DNA of 64,000 bases from Terriglobia bacterium (GTDB lineage: Bacteria; Acidobacteriota; Terriglobia; Bryobacterales; Bryobacteraceae): the NCBI GenBank assembly GCA_020073265.1, contig JAIQFN010000011.1, forward strand, positions 50,312 to 114,311, read 5' to 3'. Position 1 is the stretch's first letter; each line of letters begins with the position of its first letter. A program made the position numbers and the translations under genes. Shown here piece after piece: positions 9,511-18,069 of the stretch. The notes below the pieces were generated by a model. That model saw only the letters and a program-made list of their open reading frames with translations, was not told the DNA's origin and made no database searches.

Positions 9511-10008
9511 ATGTCAAAGCAAAGAGCGTTAGCGATCGCAGTTCTGGCGCTGCTGATTGGCGGCCTCACGTGGGCCGTGGCGCAGACCAGCAAGCGATCG
9601 TTCACCGCGGAAGACTACGTCGAAATCCAGCAGCTCTACGCGAGATACAACAACGCCATCGATTCCGGCGATGCCGAAGGCTACGCCGCGACGTTCACCC
9701 CGGATGGGGTCTTCAACACTTTTAACGGCCACGACGCGCTGGTTGGGTTCATCCATAACTGGCGGGAGAAGATGGGCGGGGCCAACCGCCGCCACTGGAA
9801 CACCAACCTGCTCATCACTCCGACACCGGAAGGCGCCAACGGCACGGTCTACTTGTTTCTGATGGACGTGGGCGCTCGGCCGCCCACCATCGGCACGGCG
9901 GCGAAGTATGAAGATCAGCTGGTCAAGACGGCCGATGGCTGGCGCTTCAAGAAGCGCGTCACCAAGGCCGACGGTCCGCCGCCCGCGGCGCCCGCTCCCA
10001 AGCAGTAG
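9511..10008 (+). CDS. Exported SnoaL-like (NTF2-fold) protein
   Basis: The 165-residue protein has an N-terminal signal peptide (hydrophobic 6-22, cleavage near AVAQ) followed by one NTF2-like/SnoaL domain. Typical features are the AEDYVEIQQLYARYNNAID helix, the DAEGYAATFTPDGVF turn, and a final KTADGWRFKKR strand. The domain fold is used by small enzymes such as ketosteroid isomerases and dehydratases, but also by non-catalytic proteins, so no reaction is assigned. The C-terminus ends in a short Pro/Ala-rich tail. The start is supported by AAGGAG 5 nt upstream. It probably forms its own transcription unit, since 130 nt separate it from the heme genes. Confidence 0.8.
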   Translation: MSKQRALAIAVLALLIGGLTWAVAQTSKRSFTAEDYVEIQQLYARYNNAIDSGDAEGYAATFTPDGVFNTFNGHDALVGFIHNWREKMGGANRRHWNTNLLITPTPEGANGTVYLFLMDVGARPPTIGTAAKYEDQLVKTADGWRFKKRVTKADGPPPAAPAPKQ

Positions 10009-10124
10009 GACGACTTCGCGCGCTGGTCCGCCGCCCTGGTGCAGGCCAGCGCGCCAGTTTCTTCGTTTTCGGCCCAAGACAGCGGATTTTCAGCGTCACT
10101 CCGGTGCCGAAAACGCCCCCACGC

Positions 10125-10130
10125 TATACT
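10125..10130 (+). promoter_or_regulatory. -10 element of a likely leaderless promoter for the heme operon
   Basis: TATACT matches the -10 consensus at five of six positions and ends 8 nt before ATG 10139. No Shine-Dalgarno occurs between them, so the predicted transcript would begin at or one or two bases before the start codon. No clear -35 is visible. Confidence 0.55.
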
Positions 10131-10138
10131 GAAATTTA

Positions 10139-10957
10139 ATGCACGAAATGGCCTTATTTTGGCTTCGTCTGGCCACCGCGCTGTATGGCGTGGGCCTGCT
10201 GCACGCGTTGGCCGTGCTGCTGCGCAAGAAGGCCGGGTTCCTGAAGCCCGCGCTGTTCGCGTTTCTGGTGGGCGCGGTCCTGCATTTTGTCGCCATCGTC
10301 GAGATGGCCTCTTCGAGCGGGCATCTGCCGGTGGACAATTTCTTCGAGTGCGCCACGCTGTCGGCGTTTCTGATCGCGGTCTTATTTCTGTTCGTCTATT
10401 GGCGCTACGATTTTGCCAGCCTGAGCGTCTGCATCTTTCCGCTGGTGTTCGTGATGACGCAGGTGGGGTCGATGGAGACGCCCATGCTGGCGTGGCCGAA
10501 CTCGGGCGTGCGCAACGCCTGGCTGTTGCTGCACGTGATGATGATCCTGCTGGGTTATGCGGCCTTGTTGCTGACGGCGGTGGCGTCCATCTTCTACCTG
10601 ATCCAGGAGCGGCAGCTCAAGCGCAAGACCAAGGTCAACCTGTTCACGCGGCTGCCCCCGCTCGGAACGCTGGACAACCTGGTGACCAATTCGATGAGCC
10701 TGGGTTTTGTGTTCATCACGCTGGGAGTGATCGCGGGGAGCACCTGGGCGTCCATCGAATCGGGCACGGCGTGGATCAGCGAACCGCGCATCGCGCTGGC
10801 GTTCATCACCTGGGGCTTCTACCTGACCATGGTCTTTCTGCGCGCGACAGCCGGGTGGCGTGGGCGTAAAGCCGCGCTCATGGCGGTGGCGGTGGTGTGC
10901 TGTTCGGCCCTGACCTGGGCCGCGCACGTGGGGCTGCGATCGACCATCGTCAAATGA
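10139..10957 (+). CDS. HemX/CcsA-family membrane protein (cytochrome c assembly type)
   Basis: The 272-residue protein has about eight transmembrane helices and belongs to the CcsA/CcmC/HemX family. A tryptophan-containing segment near residues 200-225 (GSTWASIESGTAWISEPR) corresponds to the WWD-like heme-handling region, and histidines occur at helix ends (HALAVL, HFVAIVE, LLHVMM). Family members export or hold heme for cytochrome c maturation, while HemX in Firmicutes lowers glutamyl-tRNA reductase levels. Its stop overlaps the hemA start as ATGA, so a role linked to heme synthesis is likely. From sequence I cannot separate a HemX-like regulator from a CcsA synthase subunit. Confidence 0.85.
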   Translation: MHEMALFWLRLATALYGVGLLHALAVLLRKKAGFLKPALFAFLVGAVLHFVAIVEMASSSGHLPVDNFFECATLSAFLIAVLFLFVYWRYDFASLSVCIFPLVFVMTQVGSMETPMLAWPNSGVRNAWLLLHVMMILLGYAALLLTAVASIFYLIQERQLKRKTKVNLFTRLPPLGTLDNLVTNSMSLGFVFITLGVIAGSTWASIESGTAWISEPRIALAFITWGFYLTMVFLRATAGWRGRKAALMAVAVVCCSALTWAAHVGLRSTIVK

Positions 10958-12219
10958 GATTCTCGATCACAGGCGTGAATCACAACACCGCTCCGGTGGA
11001 AGTGCGCGAGCGCCTGGCGTTCGACGAGCATTCGCTCTCGACGGCCCTGCAGGAATTGAAACGCCGGCCGGGCTTTTGCGAAGGGATGATTCTTTCCACC
11101 TGCAATCGGGTGGAAGTGGCGCTGACGTCGGAGGACGCCTCGGGCGCCGGCCTGGCGGTGGACGAGTTTCTGGCCGACACGCGGCACGTCGCGCGCGAAT
11201 GGGTGACGCCGTATCTTTACCACTACGAAGACGGCGATGCCATCCGGCACCTGTTCCGCGTGGCGGCGAGCCTGGATTCCATGGTGGTGGGCGAGCCTCA
11301 GATCCTGGGCCAGCTTAAGGCGGCCTACGCGCTGGCCAAGGAACACGGCGCGCTGAGCGGGTTTCTGGACGGTCTGCTGACGCGCGCCTTCAACGTCGCC
11401 AAGCGCGTGCGGTCTGAGACCGACATCGGCGAGAGCGCCGTATCGGTGAGCTATGCGGCCGTGGAGCTGGCCAAGGAGATCTTCGGCACCCTGGCCGACA
11501 AGCGCGTGCTGATCGTGGGCGCGGGGAAAATGTCCGAGCTGGCTGCGCGTCATTTGCGCCGCAGCGGCGCCACGCATATTTTCGTGACCAACCGCACGCC
11601 GGAGCGGGCCGTCGAAATGGCGCAGCTCTTCGGGGGCCAGATCGTCGAATACACGCGCTTCCTTAGTTTTTTGCCTGAAGTGGATATCGTGATCACCAGT
11701 AGCGGCGCACCGCACTACATCCTGGTGCGCGACGACATGAAGAAGGTGATGGCGGCCCGGCGCAACCGGCCCATGTTCCTGATCGACATCGCGGTGCCGC
11801 GCAACATCGAACCCATTGTCAACGAGCTGGACAACGTGTTCCTCTACGACATCGACGACCTGCAAAAGGTGGTGGAGACCAACCTGGCGGGGCGCATGCA
11901 GTCGGCCGTGGACGCCGAGGCGATCATTCGCGAGGAAGTGGACCGCATGATGGCGCGGTTGAAAGAGCGCTCCGTGGTTCCGACCATCGTGGGACTACAG
12001 GAGCAGCTCGAGAGCGTCCGGGCGGCGGAGGTGGCCCGCATGCGCGGCAAGCTGGGCACGCTGACGCCGGAGCAGGAGCAGGCGCTCGAAGCGCTGACCC
12101 GGAGCATCATCAACAAAATCGCGCACGGACCCATTTCGGAATTGCGCCGCCACGCCACGCAGCCCGATGGCCACCACTTCGTCGCGGCCATTCGAAAGGT
12201 GTTCCGGTTGGGCGAATAG
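10954..12219 (+). CDS. hemA: Glutamyl-tRNA reductase
   Basis: The 421-residue enzyme reduces glutamyl-tRNA(Glu) to glutamate-1-semialdehyde with NADPH, the first committed step of C5-pathway tetrapyrrole synthesis. The N-terminus (GVNHNTAPVEVRE) is typical, and the catalytic cysteine is C50 in STCNR. A Rossmann NADPH-binding segment (VLIVGAGKMSELAA) lies near residue 180, and the C-terminal dimerisation helix bundle is complete. ATG 10954 is chosen over upstream in-frame codons because it overlaps the previous stop (ATGA) and begins the conserved domain. It is the second gene of the heme operon and is followed after one base by hemC. Confidence 0.97.
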   Translation: MRFSITGVNHNTAPVEVRERLAFDEHSLSTALQELKRRPGFCEGMILSTCNRVEVALTSEDASGAGLAVDEFLADTRHVAREWVTPYLYHYEDGDAIRHLFRVAASLDSMVVGEPQILGQLKAAYALAKEHGALSGFLDGLLTRAFNVAKRVRSETDIGESAVSVSYAAVELAKEIFGTLADKRVLIVGAGKMSELAARHLRRSGATHIFVTNRTPERAVEMAQLFGGQIVEYTRFLSFLPEVDIVITSSGAPHYILVRDDMKKVMAARRNRPMFLIDIAVPRNIEPIVNELDNVFLYDIDDLQKVVETNLAGRMQSAVDAEAIIREEVDRMMARLKERSVVPTIVGLQEQLESVRAAEVARMRGKLGTLTPEQEQALEALTRSIINKIAHGPISELRRHATQPDGHHFVAAIRKVFRLGE

Positions 12220-12220
12220 C

Positions 12221-13123
12221 ATGCTGACCATCGGCTCGCGAGGTTCCCAACTGGCTTTGTGGCAGGCGCGCTGGATTCAGGCGCGGCTGGAGGGCTTCGG
12301 TGTGGAGTGCCGGCTGGAGATCATCCACACCACCGGCGACAAGATCACCGATGTAGCGCTTTCCAAGGTGGGGACCAAGGGCCTGTTCACCAAGGAAATC
12401 GAAGAGGCGCTGCTGGCGGGAACGATCGATCTGGCGGTGCATAGCCTGAAGGACATGCCGACCGAGCTGCCGCCGGGGTTGACGCTGGCCGCGATTCCGG
12501 AGCGCGAGGATCCGCACGACGCGCTGATCGGCGGACGGCTGGCGAATCTCGCGCAACGCGCGCATGTCGGCACCAGCTCGCTGCGGCGCGCCGCTCAATT
12601 GCGATCCATCCGGCCGGATCTGGAAATCGAAAACATCCGCGGCAACCTGGAGACGCGGCTGCGCAAGCTGGATGAGGGCAAGTACGACGCGATCGTTCTG
12701 GCGTCGGCGGGGCTGCGGCGGCTGGGCTGGGAGCAGCGTATCACCGAGCTGCTTTCGCCGGAGGTGATGTGTCCAGCGGTGGGGCAAGGCGCGCTGGCGG
12801 TGGAGACGCGCGACGACGGCGGTGAGGCGCAGCAGATTTGCCGGCGGTTGGAGCATGCTGGAACCAGAGTCGCGGTCACGGCCGAGCGAGCGGTGCTGGC
12901 GGCTTTGGGGGGCGGTTGTCAGGTGCCGATCGGCGCATATGCCACGATCGACGGCGCGACGATTCGACTGCGGGCTATTATCGTTTCGCCGGATGGCGTC
13001 CAGGTGATCCGCAAGGAATCGAGTGGTCAGGCGACCGATGCAGCGGCGATCGGCCGTGTCCTGGGTGAAGAACTGCTGGCCGAAGGCGGCGCTGAAATCC
13101 TGGAAGCGGTCTACGGCGCATGA
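12221..13123 (+). CDS. hemC: Porphobilinogen deaminase (hydroxymethylbilane synthase)
   Basis: The 300-residue enzyme joins four porphobilinogens into hydroxymethylbilane. The conserved HSLKDMPT (catalytic D78), the TSSLRRAAQL segment and the dipyrromethane-cofactor cysteine C233 in GGGCQVPIGAY are all present, and length is normal. ATG 12221 lies one base after the hemA stop, so translation is probably coupled. The gene is followed by a 112-bp palindromic repeat rather than directly by hemD. Porphobilinogen synthase (hemB) is not in the window. Confidence 0.97.
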   Translation: MLTIGSRGSQLALWQARWIQARLEGFGVECRLEIIHTTGDKITDVALSKVGTKGLFTKEIEEALLAGTIDLAVHSLKDMPTELPPGLTLAAIPEREDPHDALIGGRLANLAQRAHVGTSSLRRAAQLRSIRPDLEIENIRGNLETRLRKLDEGKYDAIVLASAGLRRLGWEQRITELLSPEVMCPAVGQGALAVETRDDGGEAQQICRRLEHAGTRVAVTAERAVLAALGGGCQVPIGAYATIDGATIRLRAIIVSPDGVQVIRKESSGQATDAAAIGRVLGEELLAEGGAEILEAVYGA

Positions 13124-13130
13124 AGAGCAT

Positions 13131-13242
13131 GTGGCGCACGCACTCTTGCGTGCCGCATCGGCACTCGTGCCGATGCATGGCTGGCCCGACGCGGAGGCGT
13201 TCACACGAGTGTGAACGCGGCACGCACGAGTGCGTGCGCCAC
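13131..13242. repeat. Four-hairpin REP-like palindromic element between hemC and cobA-hemD
   Basis: The outer 26-nt arms (13131-13156 and 13217-13242) are complementary with a single mismatch. Inside lie four smaller hairpins: H1 13136-13153 (7-bp stem, loop CTCT), H2 13155-13176 (9-bp stem, loop CTCG), H3 13197-13218 (9-bp stem, loop CGAG) and H4 13220-13237 (7-bp stem, loop CGAG). All stems are perfect. The loops CTCG and CGAG are complementary to each other. The last arm ends 5 nt before the next start codon, and no Shine-Dalgarno is visible there. A degenerate single copy occurs at 38513-38532. The pattern resembles REP/BIME-type dispersed elements. Confidence 0.85.
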
Positions 13243-13247
13243 GCGAT

Positions 13248-14723
13248 ATGAGTAAGGTCTACCTGGTTGGAGCCGGGCCGGGCGATCCCGACCTCATCAC
13301 CTGGAAGGGCCGCAAGCTGCTGGCCATCGCCGACGCGGTGCTGTACGATCACCTGGCGAGCGAACACCTGCTGGAGCTGACGCGCAAAGACTGCGAGCGA
13401 ATCTACGTCGGCAAGAAAAAAGCCGTGCATGCGTTTCCTCAGGAAGAGATCTGCCGCATGCTGATCGAGCGGGCGCGCCGCGGGCTGACCGTGGTGCGGC
13501 TGAAGGGCGGCGACCCGTTCATCTTTGGACGAGGCGGCGAGGAACTGGAGGCGCTGGCCGAGGCAGGCGTTGCGTTCGAAGTGGTGCCGGGCGTCACGTC
13601 GCCACTCGGAATCGCGGCCTATAGCGGCGTGCCGTTGACGCATCGCGCGCATACCAAGCTGGTGACCTTCGTCACCGGGCACGACGTCGCGTCGATCGAC
13701 TGGAGCAAGGCCGGCCAGTCCGAAACTCTGGTGATCTTCATGGGCATCGGCGCGATTCACGACATCGCGCGCGAGATCATGGCGCACGGCCGGTCCGGCG
13801 ATACTCCCGCCATCGCGGTGCGCTGGGGCACGCGGCCGGATCAGGAAACGGTCGCCGGCACGCTCGCGAACATTGCCGAGCGCATCGAGGCAGCCGGCTT
13901 GAAGCCGCCCGCGACGGTGATTATCGGCGAAGTGGTCGCGTTGCACGAGAAGCTGAGCTGGTACGAGAAGCTGCCGCTGTTCGGGCGCAGGATCGTGGTG
14001 ACACGCGCGCCGGATCAGGCCGCGGAGTTCTCCGAGCGGCTGCGTGCGCTGGGAGCCGATGCGATCGAGCTGCCCGTGATCTCGATTCAATCAGCGGAGG
14101 ACCCCAGGCCGCTGGATCAGGCCATCGAGCGATTGTCCAGCTATGACTGGCTGATCTTCACCAGCGTGAACGGTGTGCGCTTTTTCCTGGATCGCCTGGA
14201 TCAGTCGCGGCACGACCTGCGATCGTTGAAGGCGCGGATCTGCGCGATTGGGCCGGCCACGCGACGCGCGGTTGAGAATCTGCATTTGAAGGTCGATCTG
14301 ATGCCCGCTGAATATGTCGCCGAAGGGCTGGTGCGGGCATTTGCGTCCGAGGATTTGAACGGCAAACGTCTGCTGCTGCCTCGGGCGGCCGTTGCCCGGG
14401 ACTTGATTCCGGCCGAGCTCGCGAAGCTGGGCGCGCACATCGACGTGGTGGAGGCGTATCGAAATGTCGCGCCGCCGGACGTCGCCGAGAGGGCGCGCGA
14501 GATTTTCGCCGGCGGAAAGAAACCGGATTGGATCACCTTCACCAGTTCGTCGACCGTGAATAACCTGGTGGCCGCCGCGGGCCGGGATGCGCTCAAAGGC
14601 GTCCGCATCGCGTCCATTGGCCCGGTGACGTCCGAGACCGCGCGCGGGCACGGGCTGACGGTTCATGCCGAAGCGAAGGAATACACGCTCGATGGCCTGG
14701 TGGAAGCGATCTGTCGTGGCTGA
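13248..14723 (+). CDS. Fused uroporphyrinogen-III C-methyltransferase / uroporphyrinogen-III synthase
   Basis: The 491-residue protein has two domains. Residues 1 to about 245 are a SAM-dependent uroporphyrinogen-III methyltransferase (CobA/SUMT), with VYLVGAGPGDPDLIT, YDHL, VVRLKGGDPFIFGRGGEE and VVPGVTSPLGIAAYSGVPLTHR. Residues about 250 to 491 are a HemD-type uroporphyrinogen-III synthase, with VVTRAPDQAAEFSERL, WLIFTSVNGVRFF and ITFTSSSTVNNL. The fusion would close the uroporphyrinogen ring and then send product toward siroheme or cobalamin. ATG 13248 is chosen because it begins the CobA domain; an in-frame start at 13230 would lie inside the repeat. CobA-HemD fusions are known in several phyla. 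Confidence 0.93.
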   Translation: MSKVYLVGAGPGDPDLITWKGRKLLAIADAVLYDHLASEHLLELTRKDCERIYVGKKKAVHAFPQEEICRMLIERARRGLTVVRLKGGDPFIFGRGGEELEALAEAGVAFEVVPGVTSPLGIAAYSGVPLTHRAHTKLVTFVTGHDVASIDWSKAGQSETLVIFMGIGAIHDIAREIMAHGRSGDTPAIAVRWGTRPDQETVAGTLANIAERIEAAGLKPPATVIIGEVVALHEKLSWYEKLPLFGRRIVVTRAPDQAAEFSERLRALGADAIELPVISIQSAEDPRPLDQAIERLSSYDWLIFTSVNGVRFFLDRLDQSRHDLRSLKARICAIGPATRRAVENLHLKVDLMPAEYVAEGLVRAFASEDLNGKRLLLPRAAVARDLIPAELAKLGAHIDVVEAYRNVAPPDVAERAREIFAGGKKPDWITFTSSSTVNNLVAAAGRDALKGVRIASIGPVTSETARGHGLTVHAEAKEYTLDGLVEAICRG

Positions 14724-14785
14724 ACGACCATTCGTCGGGATCCGCTGGCCTACGGCTGAGTGCTAGCCTTATGCTGGGATGAGCG

Positions 14786-15709
14786 ATGATTGAAGTCGAA
14801 CAGCTCCGCAAGCAATACGGCGATTTCACGGCTGTCCACGACGTCAGCTTCAATGCGCGCGCGGGCGAGATTTTCGGGCTGCTAGGTCCCAACGGCGCCG
14901 GCAAGACTACCACCATCGGCTGCATTTCGAGCCTGCTCGCGCCCACGTCCGGCCGGATTCGCGTGATGGGTCACGACGTGGTCAGCGATGGGGTCGCGGC
15001 ACGCCGCAGCATCGGCGTGGTGCCGCAGGAGATCGCGCTCTACGACGACCTCTCGGCGCACGAGAACCTGGCCTACTGGGGCGGCGCGCAGGGCCTGCGC
15101 GGGTCGAAGTTGCACGATCGCATCCGCGAGGTTCTGGAACTCACCGGCCTGGTTGACCGCGCCAAGGAGCCGATCAAACAATTCAGCGGCGGCATGAAGC
15201 GGCGGCTCAATTTCGCCTGCGGGATCGTCCACGAGCCCAAGGTGCTGCTGCTCGATGAACCGACCGTCGGCGTCGATCCGCAAAGCCGCGTGCGGCTGCT
15301 GGAGCTGGTTCGCGAGCAGGCGCGCGCTGGCACCTGCGTGCTTTACACCACGCACTACATGGAAGAAGCGGAGTCGTTGTGCGACCGGCTGGGCATCATC
15401 GATCACGGCAATCTCATCGCGCAGGGCACGCTGAAGGAGCTGCGGTCGATGCTCGGGGAACGCGATGTGCTCCGGCTCACCGGCGCGTTTCATCCTGACA
15501 GAGTGCGCGAAGCTCTGGCGAGCGTGGACGGCGTCGAGATCATCCATGCTGATGAGGCGCTCCTGTCGCTCGCGATGAGCGACGCCTCGCACCGGCTGCC
15601 GCTGATTTTCGGCGCGCTGAACGGCGCGGAGGTTCGCGGCACCACGCTGACGCAGCCCAGTCTCGAGAGCTTGTTCATCAAGCTGACCGGGACGGACCTA
15701 AGGGAGTAG
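14786..15709 (+). CDS. ABC transporter ATP-binding protein
   Basis: The 307-residue ATPase has Walker A GPNGAGKTT at 34-42, a Q-loop in VPQE, the signature SGGMKRRLNFACG, Walker B LLLDEPTVGVDP and the switch histidine in TTHYMEEAE. It is the DrrA/NodI-like class that drives ABC-2 type exporters. The C-terminal ~80 residues are the usual accessory domain. It leads a three-gene unit with two ABC-2 permeases 2 nt and 0 nt downstream, so it should form a heterodimeric exporter. Substrate (drug, polysaccharide or lipid) is not indicated by the neighbours. ATG 14786 is used because an upstream ATG (14779) is out of frame and stops at once. Confidence 0.92.
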   Translation: MIEVEQLRKQYGDFTAVHDVSFNARAGEIFGLLGPNGAGKTTTIGCISSLLAPTSGRIRVMGHDVVSDGVAARRSIGVVPQEIALYDDLSAHENLAYWGGAQGLRGSKLHDRIREVLELTGLVDRAKEPIKQFSGGMKRRLNFACGIVHEPKVLLLDEPTVGVDPQSRVRLLELVREQARAGTCVLYTTHYMEEAESLCDRLGIIDHGNLIAQGTLKELRSMLGERDVLRLTGAFHPDRVREALASVDGVEIIHADEALLSLAMSDASHRLPLIFGALNGAEVRGTTLTQPSLESLFIKLTGTDLRE

Positions 15710-15711
15710 CC

Positions 15712-16803
15712 ATGCGCTTCGCCTGGATCAGCGCCTGGAAGGACCTGCTGCGGCTGCGCCGGGAGCCGGTGACGCTGCTCACCTGGATCGCGATTCCGAG
15801 CTTCATCGCCGTGGTGACGACTCTGGTATTCGGCCCCGGCGGCGCGCAGCCGCACGGCACCCTGCTGATCGCCGACAACGATCATGGGATCGGCGCCACG
15901 ATGCTCGGGAACGCGTTCGGACAGGGCTCGCTCGGCAAGATGTTCACAGTCGAGAAAACCAGCGCGCAAGAAGGCCGGCGCAAACTGGATCAAGGCGAAG
16001 CGTCGGCGCTGCTGGTCATCCCCGCCGGGTTCACGGCGTCGTTCGTCTCTAGCAAGCCGGTAGCGATCCAGATGGTCCGCAATCCGGCGCAGCGCATTCT
16101 GCCCGAAATCGCTGAAGAGGCGCTCGCCACCATGCTGGACCGCGCGTCTTCGATGCAGGCCGGCGCGCCGCTGATCCAACTGGAGGCCACCGTGATCCCG
16201 GACAAGACCGAGCAGCCCGGCGGATTCGCGGCCATCCTGCTTCCGGGCGCGCTATTCATGGGGGTTTTCTTCATCGCCGGCGCGCTGGCGGCCGACGTCT
16301 GGCGCGAGCGAACCTCGGGAGCGCTGCGGCGCGTGGCAACCACTCCCGCGAGCCTGGGTGCTTTTCTGGTCGGCAAGCTGATCGCCTCCGCGCTGGTGTT
16401 CAGCGTGATCGGTGCAGCCGGGTTGCTGGCCGCTCAACGCCTCATGAACCTGCGCGTCGCGAATTTTCCGGCGGCGGTCCTGTGGATCGCGGCGTCGGGC
16501 TGCGGCTTGTACCTGGCCATGATGCTGCTGCAATCGGCGGCTTCGAGCGAGCGCGTCGCCACGCTGCTGACCAACTTCGTCACGCTGCCCCTGGTGATGC
16601 TGGGCGGCGGCTTCTTCCCCTTCGAGTGGATGCCGCGACCGCTCGCGAGCATCGGCCAGTGGACTCCCAACGGCTGGTGCGTGATGCGGCTGCGCGCGGT
16701 TTTGGCTGGGACGCTCGAACCCAGTGCGTACGGCGTCATGGCCGCGCTGCTCGCGGTCGCGTGGCTGGCCTCGATTCGGAACATACGCAGGTTCGCATGT
16801 TGA
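15712..16803 (+). CDS. ABC-2 type transporter permease (first)
   Basis: The 363-residue membrane protein has one N-terminal helix (about 20-42), a large extracytoplasmic domain of about 150 residues, and about five C-terminal helices (from near 180). This is the classical ABC-2 layout of YhhJ/YbhS-like exporters. It contains the typical WRERTSGALRRVATTP coupling-helix segment and a final helix near the end. It lies 2 nt after the ATPase gene and overlaps the second permease by 7 nt. The pair probably forms the heterodimeric membrane pore. Confidence 0.9.
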   Translation: MRFAWISAWKDLLRLRREPVTLLTWIAIPSFIAVVTTLVFGPGGAQPHGTLLIADNDHGIGATMLGNAFGQGSLGKMFTVEKTSAQEGRRKLDQGEASALLVIPAGFTASFVSSKPVAIQMVRNPAQRILPEIAEEALATMLDRASSMQAGAPLIQLEATVIPDKTEQPGGFAAILLPGALFMGVFFIAGALAADVWRERTSGALRRVATTPASLGAFLVGKLIASALVFSVIGAAGLLAAQRLMNLRVANFPAAVLWIAASGCGLYLAMMLLQSAASSERVATLLTNFVTLPLVMLGGGFFPFEWMPRPLASIGQWTPNGWCVMRLRAVLAGTLEPSAYGVMAALLAVAWLASIRNIRRFAC

Positions 16804-17915
16804 AGGACGTCCTGTTCCTGGTTTCGCGCGACTTGAGCCACCTGCTGCGGCGGCGCGAGACGCTGATGTGGACGTTCGTCATGCCGGTCATCTTCTTCTA
16901 TTTCATCGGCAGCATCGCGGGCGGCTACGGGCGCATGGATCAACCGGATCCGATCGCGGTGACGAAAGCGCCCGACGCGGGTTTTCTCGCCGATGCGCTC
17001 GCAGAGCGGCTCGAGCAGCGCCACTTCCGCATCGTGGATCAGCCGGACTTCTTCCGCCAGGTCCACATTCCCGAGGATTTCACGGCGTCGATTTTGGCCG
17101 GCCGCGAAGCCACCGTCAAGTTCGTGCGCTATGCGTCGGGGATCAATGCCGACTATGAGGCGACGCGCATCAATCGCGCGGTGTACTCGCTGGCGGGCGA
17201 CGTGGCCAAGCTCAAGTCGCAGGGGATCGCGCCGTCGCCTGAGGCTCTCGCGAACCTGGCCGAGCAGCCGCGCCGGATTTCGCTCGAGGTAAGCTCCGCG
17301 GGTAAGCGCAAGGTCGCGCCCATCGGGTTCGAGCAGGCGGTTCCTGGAATGCTGGTGATGTTCACGATGCTGGTGCTGCTGAATGCCGGCGGCGTAACGT
17401 TGCTGGTGGAGCGCCGGCAAGGCATCCTGCGACGGCTCGCGTCGGCGCCGGTCTCGCGCGGCTCGGTGACACTGGCCAAGTGGGGCGCGCGCTTCTCGCT
17501 GGGTTTCGTGCAGATCGTATTCGCGATGGCGGCTGGAACCATACTGTTCAAAGTGTATTGGGGCGATCATTTGGGCGCCGTCGTGCTGGTGCTGGCCTCG
17601 TACGCGGCGATGGTGGCAGTCTTCGGGATGCTGCTGGGCAACTTCGCGCGCATGGAAGGCCAGGTGGTGGGAGTGGGTGTGATCCTGAGCAACGTGCTGG
17701 CGGCGCTGGGCGGCTGCTGGTGGCCCATCGAGATCACGCCGCCCTGGGCGCAGAAATTCGCGCTGGTGTTTCCCACCGGCTGGGCGATGGACGCGCTGCA
17801 CAAGCTCATGAGCTTCGGCGATTCGCCGCTTGCGGTGGCGCCGCACGTCGCTGCGTTTCTCGCGGTGGCGCTGATCGGTGGATATGTTCTGGCGCGCAAG
17901 TTCCGCTTCGAATGA
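16797..17915 (+). CDS. ABC-2 type transporter permease (second)
   Basis: The 372-residue protein is a paralogue of the preceding permease with the same layout: one N-terminal helix (FVMPVIFFYFIGSIAGG), an extracytoplasmic domain to about residue 185, then five helices. The coupling segment VERRQGILRRLASAPVSRG corresponds to that of its partner. ATG 16797 overlaps the upstream stop by 7 nt (ATGTTGA), which fixes the start; the frame is open upstream but only as a shadow. It is the last gene of the exporter operon. The next genes downstream are on the other strand. Confidence 0.9.
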   Translation: MLKDVLFLVSRDLSHLLRRRETLMWTFVMPVIFFYFIGSIAGGYGRMDQPDPIAVTKAPDAGFLADALAERLEQRHFRIVDQPDFFRQVHIPEDFTASILAGREATVKFVRYASGINADYEATRINRAVYSLAGDVAKLKSQGIAPSPEALANLAEQPRRISLEVSSAGKRKVAPIGFEQAVPGMLVMFTMLVLLNAGGVTLLVERRQGILRRLASAPVSRGSVTLAKWGARFSLGFVQIVFAMAAGTILFKVYWGDHLGAVVLVLASYAAMVAVFGMLLGNFARMEGQVVGVGVILSNVLAALGGCWWPIEITPPWAQKFALVFPTGWAMDALHKLMSFGDSPLAVAPHVAAFLAVALIGGYVLARKFRFE

Positions 17916-17940
17916 CGGCGGGGATTCTTTAGCCCGGTCT

Positions 17941-18069
17941 TCAGCTTGTTCCGTACATCGCCGACCAACTGTTCATGCCTCGGCCCAGGTTTTCGAGGAG
18001 CTGCGAATCGGCCCGGCTAAACGCAACCGGGTGGTTGCGAATCAACTCGTAGGCGACCCAGGGCAGCCG
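17941..18069 (-). other. In-frame coding-like extension after the stop of the MoxR-partner gene
   Basis: Directly after the TAA at 18070-18072, the same frame stays open for 42 codons and ends in TGA at 17941-17943. The translation looks like genuine protein rather than random sequence. It begins RLPWVAYELIRNHP and ends LLENLGRGMNSWSAMYGTS, with balanced composition and amphipathic helices. A single change of TAA to TAC would give a continuous 651-residue protein with W-Y-R-L-P-W at the junction. The stretch may be the lost C-terminus after a nonsense mutation, a readthrough extension, or the result of a sequencing error. Confidence 0.7.
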
